11,659 nt of DNA from Azoarcus sp. (GTDB lineage Bacteria > Pseudomonadota > Gammaproteobacteria > Burkholderiales > Rhodocyclaceae). Below the pieces are notes generated by a model that ran no database searches, was not told where the DNA came from, and saw only the letters and a program-made list of their open reading frames with translations. The stretch is taken from NCBI GenBank assembly GCA_031282905.1, contig JAITCV010000163.1, positions 1-11,659 of the forward strand, in the 5' to 3' direction. The translations under genes and the position numbers were made by a program. Positions 1 through 5,479 of the stretch are shown here, one piece after another (within the stretch, counting starts at the first letter, position 1; the number at the start of each line of letters is the position of its first letter).

Positions 1-697
1 CCAGCGCCATCAATCTGCGATAGCCTTCCAGCCATTCGGCGTAGGGCAGGGCGCGCGGGCCGGGGAATTCCAGGATGCGGCTCGGCGCGCTGGAATCGAC
101 TTCCAGCGCCTTTTTTACGGCGGCGGTGAGGTCATCGACATGCACCGGCTGTACCTTGCCGATGTCTTGCGGAATGGCAAGCAGGGGCAGGCTGGCAAGC
201 GCGAGGAAAAATTGGCTGGATGCGCCATCCTCGCCGAAGATCAGGGTGGGCCGCAATACCGTGGCGCCCTGCGGCAGACTGCGCAACAGGGCGGCGTCGG
301 CGGCGTGCTTGCTGGAAAGATACGGCGTCAGACCAGTGGAATCCTGTTGTTCGCCAGGATGCTGTTCGCCAGGGCCGGTGGCGGAAATCTGGATGACCCG
401 GCGGATGCCCACCTGCGCCGCGGCGGCGAACAAAGCGGCGGGCGCGCGATGGTGGATACGCTCGAAATCTCCCGGCGTCCTTTCCCGCAGAATGCCGACC
501 GCGTTGATGACGGCATCCACATCGCGCAGCCGGGGAAGCCAGGTTTCCGCGTCCAGATCGCGCCGGTAGTCGAGGGCAATGTCGTCCGCCTGCCGGACGG
601 TATGCACGCCGCGGATGATCCGGTGCCCGGCGGCTTCGAGGCGCGCGGTGATGGCGTGGCCGAGAAAACCGTCCGCGCCGCAGAGAAGGATGTTCAT
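1..697 (-). CDS. SDR/epimerase-like NAD(P)-binding protein, C-terminus off the window
   Basis: The frame is open from the ATG at 697 to the window edge, giving about 232 residues without a stop. The N-terminus has a Rossmann glycine motif (GADGFLG, residues 7-13) after a hydrophobic first strand. Further along are INAVGIL (about 64-70), a strand ending in QIS (about 103-105) and a Y126-xxx-K130 pair, as in atypical short-chain dehydrogenases of the NDUFA9/epimerase type. The ATG follows a GAGG ribosome site 8 bases upstream. It starts 16 bases after the DCC-family gene's stop, so the two are probably one operon. In betaproteobacteria, proteins of this type often continue into a DoxX-like membrane domain; whether this one does cannot be seen. 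Substrate unknown. Residues 110-118 contain a PGEQH/PGEQQ duplication just before the Y-K pair. Family call firm, exact role not. Confidence 0.85.
   Translation of the reverse strand, partial: MNILLCGADGFLGHAITARLEAAGHRIIRGVHTVRQADDIALDYRRDLDAETWLPRLRDVDAVINAVGILRERTPGDFERIHHRAPAALFAAAAQVGIRRVIQISATGPGEQHPGEQQDSTGLTPYLSSKHAADAALLRSLPQGATVLRPTLIFGEDGASSQFFLALASLPLLAIPQDIGKVQPVHVDDLTAAVKKALEVDSSAPSRILEFPGPRALPYAEWLEGYRRLMAL
344..373 (-). repeat. 15-bp tandem duplication in the SDR gene
   Basis: Two adjacent 15-base copies (344-358 and 359-373), sharing TGTTCGCCAGG, encode PGEQH and PGEQQ just before the Y-xxx-K pair. The duplication keeps the frame and adds polar residues to a loop. Confidence 0.7.
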
Positions 698-713
698 GCA
701 AAAGACCTCGTGT

Positions 714-1151
714 TCAGCGTTGCGGGAGGTGGCAAACGCCGTCTTCGCATTCCGGCGTGAGCCGCCGAAAGATGCCGCCGAAGCGGCGGGAGAGCGAGAC
801 GCGATGGCGGGCAAAGAGGGTGTAGGCGCACTCGGTGAGCCAGGAAAGGCCGGGGAGCCGTGTCGGCGCGACGAGCCAGCCCAGGCCGACGGCGGCAAAG
901 GCAAGACGAAAAACTTCTGGCCCCTCGACGATGACGCCGTCGGCGCGGCGGGCGGTCATGCGGGCGAGCAGTTCTTCTTGCGTCCGCCCATAGACGGAAG
1001 CGTCGAAATCCGGGGCGGTCACGTCGATGAAGCGCAGGCGTTGATGCGTGTCACGGCGGCGGAAGTTGGCGACATCGAAGCAGCAGATGGCGCAGTAACC
1101 GTCGTAGAGGAATTCCAGCGGGTAGATCGACTTCATGGCGTTCGGGTTCAT
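714..1151 (-). CDS. DCC-family (DUF393) thiol-disulfide oxidoreductase-like protein
   Basis: A 145-residue protein with the family signature near the N-terminus: YDGYCAICC at residues 16-24, giving the DGxCxxC active-site pattern (C20, C23, plus an extra C24). The length is normal for the family. Proteins of this type have a thioredoxin-like fold and are predicted to carry out thiol-disulfide exchange; the partner is unknown. I chose the ATG at 1151 because AGGA lies about 8 bases upstream. A longer reading frame to 1205 would run through the promoter candidate and inverted repeat at 1175-1219. An internal ATG at 1136 has no ribosome site. The gene is followed after 16 bases by the SDR gene, and a strong promoter candidate sits just upstream, so this is probably the first gene of a two-gene operon. 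Confidence 0.88.
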   Translation of the reverse strand: MNPNAMKSIYPLEFLYDGYCAICCFDVANFRRRDTHQRLRFIDVTAPDFDASVYGRTQEELLARMTARRADGVIVEGPEVFRLAFAAVGLGWLVAPTRLPGLSWLTECAYTLFARHRVSLSRRFGGIFRRLTPECEDGVCHLPQR

Positions 1152-1174
1152 GGCTGTTCCTGTGTGGTCTGTTG

Positions 1175-1192
1175 TTTCAGTAAAAACTGAAA
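1175..1192. promoter_or_regulatory. Inverted repeat at the promoter start site, operator candidate
   Basis: TTTCAGT and ACTGAAA form a perfect 7+7 inverted repeat around a 4-base AAAA spacer. It overlaps the end of the -10 box and the expected transcription start, a classic place for a repressor to bind. It could instead form a weak AT-rich hairpin at the 5' end of the mRNA. No neighbouring regulator gene is visible. Confidence 0.45.
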
Positions 1193-1219
1193 TATACGAC
1201 GGCATGAAAGAACAGACAA
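1191..1219 (-). promoter_or_regulatory. Sigma70-like promoter for the DCC/SDR operon
   Basis: On the minus strand a TTGTCT -35 box (1214-1219) and a TATATT -10 box (1191-1196) are separated by exactly 17 bases. Transcription would start about 30-35 bases before the DCC-family ATG at 1151. The boxes match the consensus at 4/6 and 5/6 positions. The -10 edge touches the inverted repeat at 1175-1192. Confidence 0.6.
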
Positions 1220-1437
1220 GCCCTTTTTGGCTGGATCAGCAGGAAACCAGCGCACGGTATCGCGCCATCCGCGCTGGTAGCGTTCGCCTCACCATCGGCA
1301 GTTTCGGCCTGAGCCTCAGCCCCTCCGCGCCTTGAGCCTCGACGTCGATATCCAGAGTTACATCGATCAGCGTGAAGGGCTCACCGGCAGTTTCAGGAGA
1401 ATTGCCGCTTCTGAGGTTCAGAGGACGGAGCGATATG

Positions 1438-1455
1438 CGGCGGCAAAAGCCGCCG
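1438..1455. repeat. GC-rich hairpin CGGCGGC-AAAA-GCCGCCG
   Basis: A perfect 7-bp GC stem with a 4-base loop, 25 bases from the larger hairpin at 1480-1498. It is not followed by a T run on either strand, so a simple terminator role is weak. It may be part of a dispersed palindromic repeat. Confidence 0.5.
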
Positions 1456-1479
1456 TAATGGCACCATCTCCCAAAAGGA

Positions 1480-1498
1480 GGGCGGCAAGCTGCCGCCC
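1480..1498 (-). terminator. Strong GC hairpin downstream of the min/NlpC unit, terminator candidate
   Basis: An 8-bp perfect stem (GGGCGGCA/TGCCGCCC) with a 3-base loop lies about 73 bases after the NlpC/P60 stop on the minus strand. It is followed there by TCCTTTT, a poor but plausible U tract. A smaller 7-bp hairpin follows at 1438-1455. These are the only strong hairpins downstream of the min unit. They could equally be a REP-type repeat. Confidence 0.4.
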
Positions 1499-1571
1499 AA
1501 ACCTTTGTCGGTATTCATACAAGATAGATAACGACAGATATTTTTGACGTCTGTCCTCTGTGCCCTGATGC

Positions 1572-3032
1572 TCAACGCTGAATGGCGATGGCATTCATGG
1601 ACAGGGGGGACACGGAGGTGTTGTCGGCGATCAGACGGCGGGCGGTGGTATAACGCTGCGCCCAGTAGCGCGTGGCAAGAGGCTCGATGCGGACACGTCC
1701 GCCAGAGGCCGGGGCGTGGAGGAATTTGCCATCGCCGATGTAGATGCCGACATGGGAAATCGTGCGGCGCACGATGCTGAAGAACACCAGATCGCCGGGC
1801 TGGAGATTATGGCGGTCGACTTTGCTGCCGCGGATGGCAAGCGCGCGCGCGCTGTGGGGTAGTTGCAGCCCCAGCGCATTGCGGAAGGCTGAAAGCACCA
1901 GTCCGCTGCAATCAAAGCCGGTCTGGGTGGACGTGCCTCCCATGCGGTAACGGATACCGAGGTAACGCATGCTTTCATCGAGCAGTTCGCGGATGGGGTT
2001 GTACGAGTCGCCGTCTTCAGGCTCGCTCTCTTCATCCGCGGCGACAAGTGCCCCGGGATGGGTTTTTCCCGTAAAACCGAGCCGGAAAATGTCGGAATCA
2101 TCGCGGAAGAATCGCAGGCCACCGCCCCCCTGTACGGCATCGGTCGCCACACCGCCGGGCGCGATGAGATGGGCAAGGCGACCCGATCCGCCCACGTTTG
2201 CGCCGGTCTTGCGTTCGCTCGCGGCGGCAAGCGCTGTGTCGGAATGGTTTTCTCCTGCGAAGCCGAGCCGGAAGATGTCGGGATCATCGCGGAGAAATCG
2301 CAGGCCGATGGGATCGGCAAGATGACCCGATCCGTCCGCGTTGGCGTTGTGTTCATTCACGGTTTGGATGGCGACGTCGGCCACGGCGCGGTTTTCTCCC
2401 GCGAAGCCGAGCCGGAAGATGTCGGGATCATCACGGAGAAATCGCAGGCCGATGGAATCGGCAAGATGGCCCGATTCGTCCGCGTTGGCGTTGTGTTCAT
2501 TCACGGTTTGGATGGCGACGTCGGTCACGGCGCGGTTTTCTCCCGCGAAGCCGAGCCGGAAGATGTCTGGATCATCACGGAGAAATCGCAGGCCGATGGA
2601 ATCGGCAAGATGGCCCGATCCGTCCGCGTTGGCGTTGTGTTCATCCACGGTTTGGATGGCGAGGTCGGCCACGGCGCGGTTTTCTCCCGCGAAGCCGAGC
2701 CGGAAGATGTCGGGATCATCACGGAGAAATCGCAGGCCGACGGGATCGGCAAGATGGCCCGATCCGTCCGCGTTGGCGGATGGCATGGACATATTCGCGT
2801 CGACGTTGTCGCGGCGCGCTTCTTCATCCATGGCATCCGCCAGCATGGCGGCGGCAAGGGTAGCGCCGCCGAGGGCGTCCATTTCTTCGGCGAATGCATC
2901 GGGCGCGGTCAGCCCCAGAAACAGCGCGACGCACAGGGCGAATGGAGGGAAAAAAGACGGGCGTCTTTCGATTGGCCTGGGAAGAGCAGGAACATCCGTT
3001 TTATGCCGAACCACGGAATTACTGCCCCGCAT
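1572..3032 (-). CDS. Secreted NlpC/P60 (C40) peptidase with 48-residue tandem repeats
   Basis: A 486-residue protein in three parts. Residues 1-48 are a basic N-terminus and hydrophobic stretch (about 31-43) ending in AFA|EE, a plausible Sec signal peptide with a long n-region. Residues 85-262 are tandem 48-residue units, each carrying RDDPDIFRLGF, with a diverged fifth copy of the core at 305-324. Residues 345-466 are an NlpC/P60 catalytic domain with GFDCSGLV (nucleophile C375), SHVGIY (H427) and H439. Such enzymes cut peptide links in peptidoglycan, usually gamma-D-glutamyl-diaminopimelate bonds, so periplasmic action is expected. The ATG at 3032 overlaps the minE end by 14 bases and has AAGGA just upstream, which suggests coupled translation. 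The repeat function is unknown; the repeats match no cell-wall-binding domain I recognise. Catalytic call firm; a division role is inferred from context only. Confidence 0.9.
   Translation of the reverse strand: MRGSNSVVRHKTDVPALPRPIERRPSFFPPFALCVALFLGLTAPDAFAEEMDALGGATLAAAMLADAMDEEARRDNVDANMSMPSANADGSGHLADPVGLRFLRDDPDIFRLGFAGENRAVADLAIQTVDEHNANADGSGHLADSIGLRFLRDDPDIFRLGFAGENRAVTDVAIQTVNEHNANADESGHLADSIGLRFLRDDPDIFRLGFAGENRAVADVAIQTVNEHNANADGSGHLADPIGLRFLRDDPDIFRLGFAGENHSDTALAAASERKTGANVGGSGRLAHLIAPGGVATDAVQGGGGLRFFRDDSDIFRLGFTGKTHPGALVAADEESEPEDGDSYNPIRELLDESMRYLGIRYRMGGTSTQTGFDCSGLVLSAFRNALGLQLPHSARALAIRGSKVDRHNLQPGDLVFFSIVRRTISHVGIYIGDGKFLHAPASGGRVRIEPLATRYWAQRYTTARRLIADNTSVSPLSMNAIAIQR
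2061..2120 (-). repeat. Diverged fifth copy of the repeat core
   Basis: Encodes GLRFFRDDSDIFRLGF plus TGKT (residues 305-324 of the NlpC/P60 protein). Its core is 62 residues from the fourth copy rather than 48, after a glycine-rich segment, so it looks like an older unit than the near-identical array. Confidence 0.8.
2247..2780 (-). repeat. 144-bp in-frame tandem repeat array inside the NlpC/P60 gene
   Basis: Three full 144-base units lie at 2331-2474, 2475-2618 and 2619-2762, with partial copies on both sides. By eye the full units differ from each other at only about 3 to 7 of 144 positions. Each encodes 48 residues: an ADGSGHLAD-type lead, GLRFLRDDPDIFRLGF, then GENRAV and an AIQTV(D/N)EH tail. 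The high nucleotide identity points to recent duplication or ongoing homogenisation. Because each unit is a multiple of three, gain or loss of a copy keeps the reading frame. Confidence 0.95.
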
Positions 3033-3309
3033 CCTGTCCTTCGGGCAGGATGATGTCTACCTTGAGCACGTCACAGTCACCCTGCTTTTCAAGCTGGATA
3101 TCGATTTTATCGAGATCGATCTCGATGTATTTCGCAATCACCGTGAGTAGTTCGCGTTGCAATTCCGGCATGTAGTCGGGGCGAGTGGTACGGTTGTTGC
3201 GTTCGTGCGCGATCAAGATTCCCAGTCTTTGCACCGCGATTTCCGATGTTCTCTTTTTCTCGCCAAATAGTTTTTTTTCGCCAAACAACCGGGAGAGCAA
3301 GGTACCCAT
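3019..3309 (-). CDS. minE: Cell division topological specificity factor MinE
   Basis: A 96-residue MinE. It stimulates MinD ATPase and drives MinCD from mid-cell so that the septum forms centrally. The N-terminal MGTLLSRLFG is the membrane-targeting amphipathic segment. It is followed by the MinD-binding region (RTSEIAVQRLGILIAHERNN, residues 20-39) and the C-terminal topological-specificity domain (YMPELQRELLTVIAKYIEID, then VDIILPE). The start at 3309 lies one base after the minD stop, with GGAGG 8 bases upstream inside minD; the longer frame to 3426 is minD antiphase. Oddity: residues 8-19 are LFGEKK repeated twice, a 6-residue insertion relative to the usual betaproteobacterial N-terminus as I recall it. 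The last 14 bases overlap the NlpC/P60 start. Confidence 0.97.
   Translation of the reverse strand: MGTLLSRLFGEKKLFGEKKRTSEIAVQRLGILIAHERNNRTTRPDYMPELQRELLTVIAKYIEIDLDKIDIQLEKQGDCDVLKVDIILPEGQDAGQ
3253..3288 (-). repeat. 18-bp tandem duplication encoding LFGEKK twice in MinE
   Basis: Copies at 3271-3288 and 3253-3270 encode the identical hexapeptide but differ at 4 of 18 bases, all synonymous. The first copy contains a run of eight A on the coding strand. The duplication lengthens the stretch between the membrane-binding tip and the MinD-binding helix. Confidence 0.85.
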
Positions 3310-3310
3310 T

Positions 3311-4129
3311 TCATTTGCCTCCGAGCAGGCGCTTGATGAATCCGGGTTTTTCGTAAGTGACGAAACGCAAGGGAAGTTTTTCGCCCAGAAAACGCGCGAC
3401 CATATCGGTATACGCTTCGGCGACATCGGAGCCCTTGAGGTGGATGGTGGGAATCCCCTGGTTGGAGGCTTGGAGCACGGATTCGGATTCGGGAATGACG
3501 CCGAGCAGGGGAATGCGCAGCAGTTCCTGCACGTCCTTGTAGGTGATCATTTCCCCTTCCTCGACCCGCTTGGGCGAGTAGCGGGTGAGCAGCAGATGCT
3601 CCTTGACCGGCTCGCTCCCATTGAGCGCGCGGCGGGATTTGGATTGCAGGATGCCGAGGATGCGATCGGAATCGCGCACCGAAGAGACTTCCGGATTGGT
3701 GGTGATGATGGCTTCATCGGCGAAGGTGAGCGCCATCACCGCGCCGTGTTCGATTCCGGCCGGGGAATCGCACACCGCGTAATCGAAACCCATGTGTTCG
3801 AGTTCACTGAGCACGAACTCGACGCCCGATTCGGTGAGCGCGTTCTTGTCGCGCGTCTGCGAGGCCGGGAGGACGTAGAGATTTTCGCTCTCGCAGTGCT
3901 TGTCCTTGATCAGCGCCTGGGTGAGCTTGGCTTCGTCGTTGATGACATTGATGATGTCATAGACCACGCGGCGTTCGCAGCCCATGATGAGATCGAGGTT
4001 GCGCAGGCCGACATCGAAGTCGATCACCGCGGTCTTGAAACCGCGCATGGCGAGCCCGGAAGCGAACGCCGCGCTGGTGGTGGTTTTGCCCACGCCGCCT
4101 TTGCCGGAAGTAACAACGATGACTCTCAC
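3311..4129 (-). CDS. minD: Septum site-determining ATPase MinD
   Basis: A 272-residue ParA/MinD-family ATPase that binds the inner membrane in its ATP form, recruits MinC and is released by MinE. The deviant Walker A motif GKGGVGKTT spans residues 9-17, with signature lysine K10 and K15. DFDVGLRNLD (37-46) is switch I, and DSPAGIE (121-127) includes the switch II aspartate region. The C-terminal GFIKRLLGGK (263-272) is the amphipathic membrane-targeting helix. The start is a GTG at 4129 preceded by AAGGGA, 30 bases after the minC stop. The stop is one base before the minE ATG. Length and all motifs are normal, so the protein should be active. Confidence 0.98.
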   Translation of the reverse strand: MRVIVVTSGKGGVGKTTTSAAFASGLAMRGFKTAVIDFDVGLRNLDLIMGCERRVVYDIINVINDEAKLTQALIKDKHCESENLYVLPASQTRDKNALTESGVEFVLSELEHMGFDYAVCDSPAGIEHGAVMALTFADEAIITTNPEVSSVRDSDRILGILQSKSRRALNGSEPVKEHLLLTRYSPKRVEEGEMITYKDVQELLRIPLLGVIPESESVLQASNQGIPTIHLKGSDVAEAYTDMVARFLGEKLPLRFVTYEKPGFIKRLLGGK

Positions 4130-4159
4130 GTTTTTCCCTTGCTTGGTAAGGTTGCCGCT

Positions 4160-4990
4160 TCAGTCAAGCTGGAGCGGATCGATGGAGATGGTTTGCCCCG
4201 AACCGTTGGCGGATTTCATCCGCACGACGACGGCGCGGGCGGCGAATGCCTCGGGCACCCCTTGCTCGAAAGTGCGATATACCCCCGCGATCGAAACCAG
4301 TTCCGGGCTGAAATGGGTCGAGATCACCCTGGCCTGGGCGTTGCCCCTGGCGCCCGCGAGCGCGCGGCCAAGCAGGGGGCCGAAACAGTGGATGTTGCCG
4401 TCGGCGATGACTTCGGCGCCGGGGCTGACGCCCGCGAGCAGCACCAGATCGCCGCCATGGGCATAAACCTGTTGCCCGGATCGCACGGGGCGGTCGATGT
4501 AGAGCGTTGGCGCCACGGATGCGCCCGCGACCAGCGGCGCGGCGGCGGATGGTTCGAACGGAAGATCAGCCTGGGGCGGGGATGCGGAATCAGGCGCGGC
4601 CAAGGAGAATGGGGAGACTGTCGTGGCGGAGGCGCGTGGCGCTGGCGCTGAAACGGGCGTGGCGTCAAGGTGTTCGAACAACGCCAGGCTGGCCTTGTTG
4701 CGCGCGGCGGCGGCGTGTTCTTCATCCACCGCGTACACGCCGACGGGTTGCAGGCAATAGCGCCGCAACAAGGACGTGAGTCCATTCCAGTCGATGCGCG
4801 CGGGCAGCGTTTCCAGCGCGGAAAAATCGAGAATGGCCGCCTCGCCGCTGAACCTGTCGGGACGACCGCCGAGCATTTTGTGCAGTTCGTCGGCCAACCC
4901 CGCCGGATCGGCCCGATCCAGCACGACCCGCAACGCGCTCAGGTTGAAAGGATGAAATTCGATGGAACGGACAGGCGCGGATCGTGACAT
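4160..4990 (-). CDS. minC: Septum site-determining protein MinC
   Basis: A 276-residue inhibitor of FtsZ assembly, positioned by MinD. Residues about 8-108 form the N-terminal FtsZ-facing domain. Residues about 112-162 are an alanine/proline-rich linker. The C-terminal beta-helix domain (about 163-276) carries the conserved VRSGQQVYA (169-177), GDLVLLAGVSPGAEVIADGNI, GRALAGA (208-214) and LVSIAGVY, used for dimerisation and MinD binding. This is the first gene of minC-minD-minE-nlpC. The ATG at 4990 has no clear Shine-Dalgarno in the preceding 20 bases, and a TAA lies in frame upstream with no alternative ATG between. A sigma70-like promoter sits at 5027-5055. Confidence 0.97.
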   Translation of the reverse strand: MSRSAPVRSIEFHPFNLSALRVVLDRADPAGLADELHKMLGGRPDRFSGEAAILDFSALETLPARIDWNGLTSLLRRYCLQPVGVYAVDEEHAAAARNKASLALFEHLDATPVSAPAPRASATTVSPFSLAAPDSASPPQADLPFEPSAAAPLVAGASVAPTLYIDRPVRSGQQVYAHGGDLVLLAGVSPGAEVIADGNIHCFGPLLGRALAGARGNAQARVISTHFSPELVSIAGVYRTFEQGVPEAFAARAVVVRMKSANGSGQTISIDPLQLD

Positions 4991-5026
4991 GAATGCGGCA
5001 TTGCTGCGTGCGGGCTGAATCGCGCG

Positions 5027-5055
5027 AGTTTACTGATGAAACGCCATTACGGCAA
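5027..5055 (-). promoter_or_regulatory. Promoter candidate for the minC-minD-minE-nlpC unit
   Basis: On the minus strand TTGCCG (5050-5055) and TAAACT (5027-5032) are separated by 17 bases; each matches the sigma70 consensus at 4 of 6 positions. The transcript would begin about 30 bases before the minC ATG. Confidence 0.45.
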
Positions 5056-5220
5056 CCCGCCGCCCCGGGGACAGGAATCGAATGTCAGGAATCAGGAGGA
5101 CAGAAAAATATCCGCCGCTTCGCGCCGCGTGGATGAAATCCGCGACGACCTCGAAGCCACAGGCTCGCGGCGGCTCTCCGAAGTCAAAAGCCGAGCAAAA
5201 GGAAATTCTCCAGGTCGCCG

Positions 5221-5265
5221 GGAGCGCGGGCATCTTGCCCGCCGCGGCGAGACGTCCCGCGCTCC
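5221..5265. repeat. Inverted-repeat element with 10-bp perfect ends
   Basis: GGAGCGCGGG at 5221-5230 is perfectly inverted at 5256-5265, enclosing a GC-rich core with CATCTTGCCCGCC. One frame of the element reads SAGILPA, a peptide I recall from dispersed repeats scattered through proteobacterial genomes. On the plus strand TTTTCCCC follows, so it could also stop stray transcription. No second copy is in the window. Confidence 0.55.
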
Positions 5266-5291
5266 TTTTCCCCTTTGTATTTTTTCCAAAT

Positions 5292-5315
5292 CGTCATTGC
5301 GAGGAGCGCAGCGAC
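5292..5315 (+). repeat. Dispersed 'cgtcattgcgaggagcg' repeat motif
   Basis: The sequence CGTCATTGCGAGGAGCGCAG followed by CGAC matches the core of a widespread intergenic repeat found in many bacteria, often mis-annotated as peptides with HCEERSD. It abuts the broken end of the WG-repeat remnant. I recognise this from general knowledge; it is a single copy here. Confidence 0.6.
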
Positions 5316-5337
5316 CCCCTTGCTGGCCGCGTGCCAT

Positions 5338-5451
5338 GAAATTCGTCGATATAGCCCATTTGTCCTTCACCCTGACGTGTGCCAGACCATTGGCGGCGAA
5401 ATTCCTTGCTCCGTCGAAACGCGGCTTGATGACTTCCTCGTCCTTTTCTCC
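5338..5451 (-). pseudogene. Frameshifted fragment of a WG-repeat protein
   Basis: The minus strand encodes EVIKPRFDGARNFAANGLAH followed by VRVKDKW, which fits the WG (KWG) repeat pattern of an I-x-P-x-F-D strand, an F-x-x-G-L-A-x-V turn, then KWG. After KW the frame goes wrong. Adding one base near 5355 restores KWGYIDEF, the canonical continuation. Only about one repeat survives, with no start codon or ribosome site of its own. It begins just past the BPSS1780-family stop and ends at a dispersed repeat. I read it as the decayed remains of a larger gene; the full-length function is unknown. Confidence 0.55.
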
Positions 5452-5479
5452 TGACCCGACGACGGCAAGCGTTTTCAAC

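Larger units (their letters stand above)
1220..1571. other. Non-coding stretch with hairpin cluster
   Basis: No convincing gene lies between the DCC promoter and the NlpC/P60 stop. Short frames exist on both strands (for example plus 1204-1335 and a TTG-initiated plus 1332-1547), but none has a good ribosome site or a recognisable domain. The stretch holds three hairpins at 1410-1422, 1438-1455 and 1480-1498, then an AT-rich segment at about 1510-1546. The spaced hairpins resemble a REP-like or other dispersed intergenic repeat, though no second copy is in this window. Confidence 0.5.
4991..5479. other. Gene-poor stretch with repeats and gene debris
   Basis: No intact gene is supported here. 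From left to right it holds the minC leader and promoter candidate, an unassigned segment at about 5060-5215, an inverted-repeat element at 5221-5265, a dispersed-repeat-like motif at 5292-5315, and a WG-repeat remnant at 5338-5451. Frames of up to 221 codons exist on both strands, but they shift across unrelated segments and match no family I know as a whole. Confidence 0.6.

Noticed and set aside
1505..1534. Plus-strand promoter-like TTGTCG...GATAAC
   Set aside because: The -10 match is weak and no plus-strand gene follows.
1204..1547. Two short plus-strand frames in the gap left of the NlpC/P60 gene
   Set aside because: The first begins inside the promoter candidate, the second uses a TTG, neither has a ribosome site or recognised domain, and hairpins interrupt them.
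2247..2780. CRISPR-like or satellite array
   Set aside because: The 144-base units have no unique spacers, are contiguous and in frame, and encode part of a larger protein.
2058..3053. Plus-strand frame of 331 codons across the repeat array
   Set aside because: It lies antisense to the NlpC/P60 gene, whose catalytic motifs and signal peptide are clear. Its apparent repeats only mirror the 144-base coding repeats.
3185..4651. Plus-strand frame of 488 codons
   Set aside because: It is antisense to minE, minD and part of minC, all of which have full family motifs. Long antisense frames are expected in GC-rich coding DNA.
5030..5233. Minus-strand 67-codon frame just upstream of minC
   Set aside because: It starts inside an inverted-repeat element, has no ribosome site and resembles no known protein; probably repeat-derived sequence.
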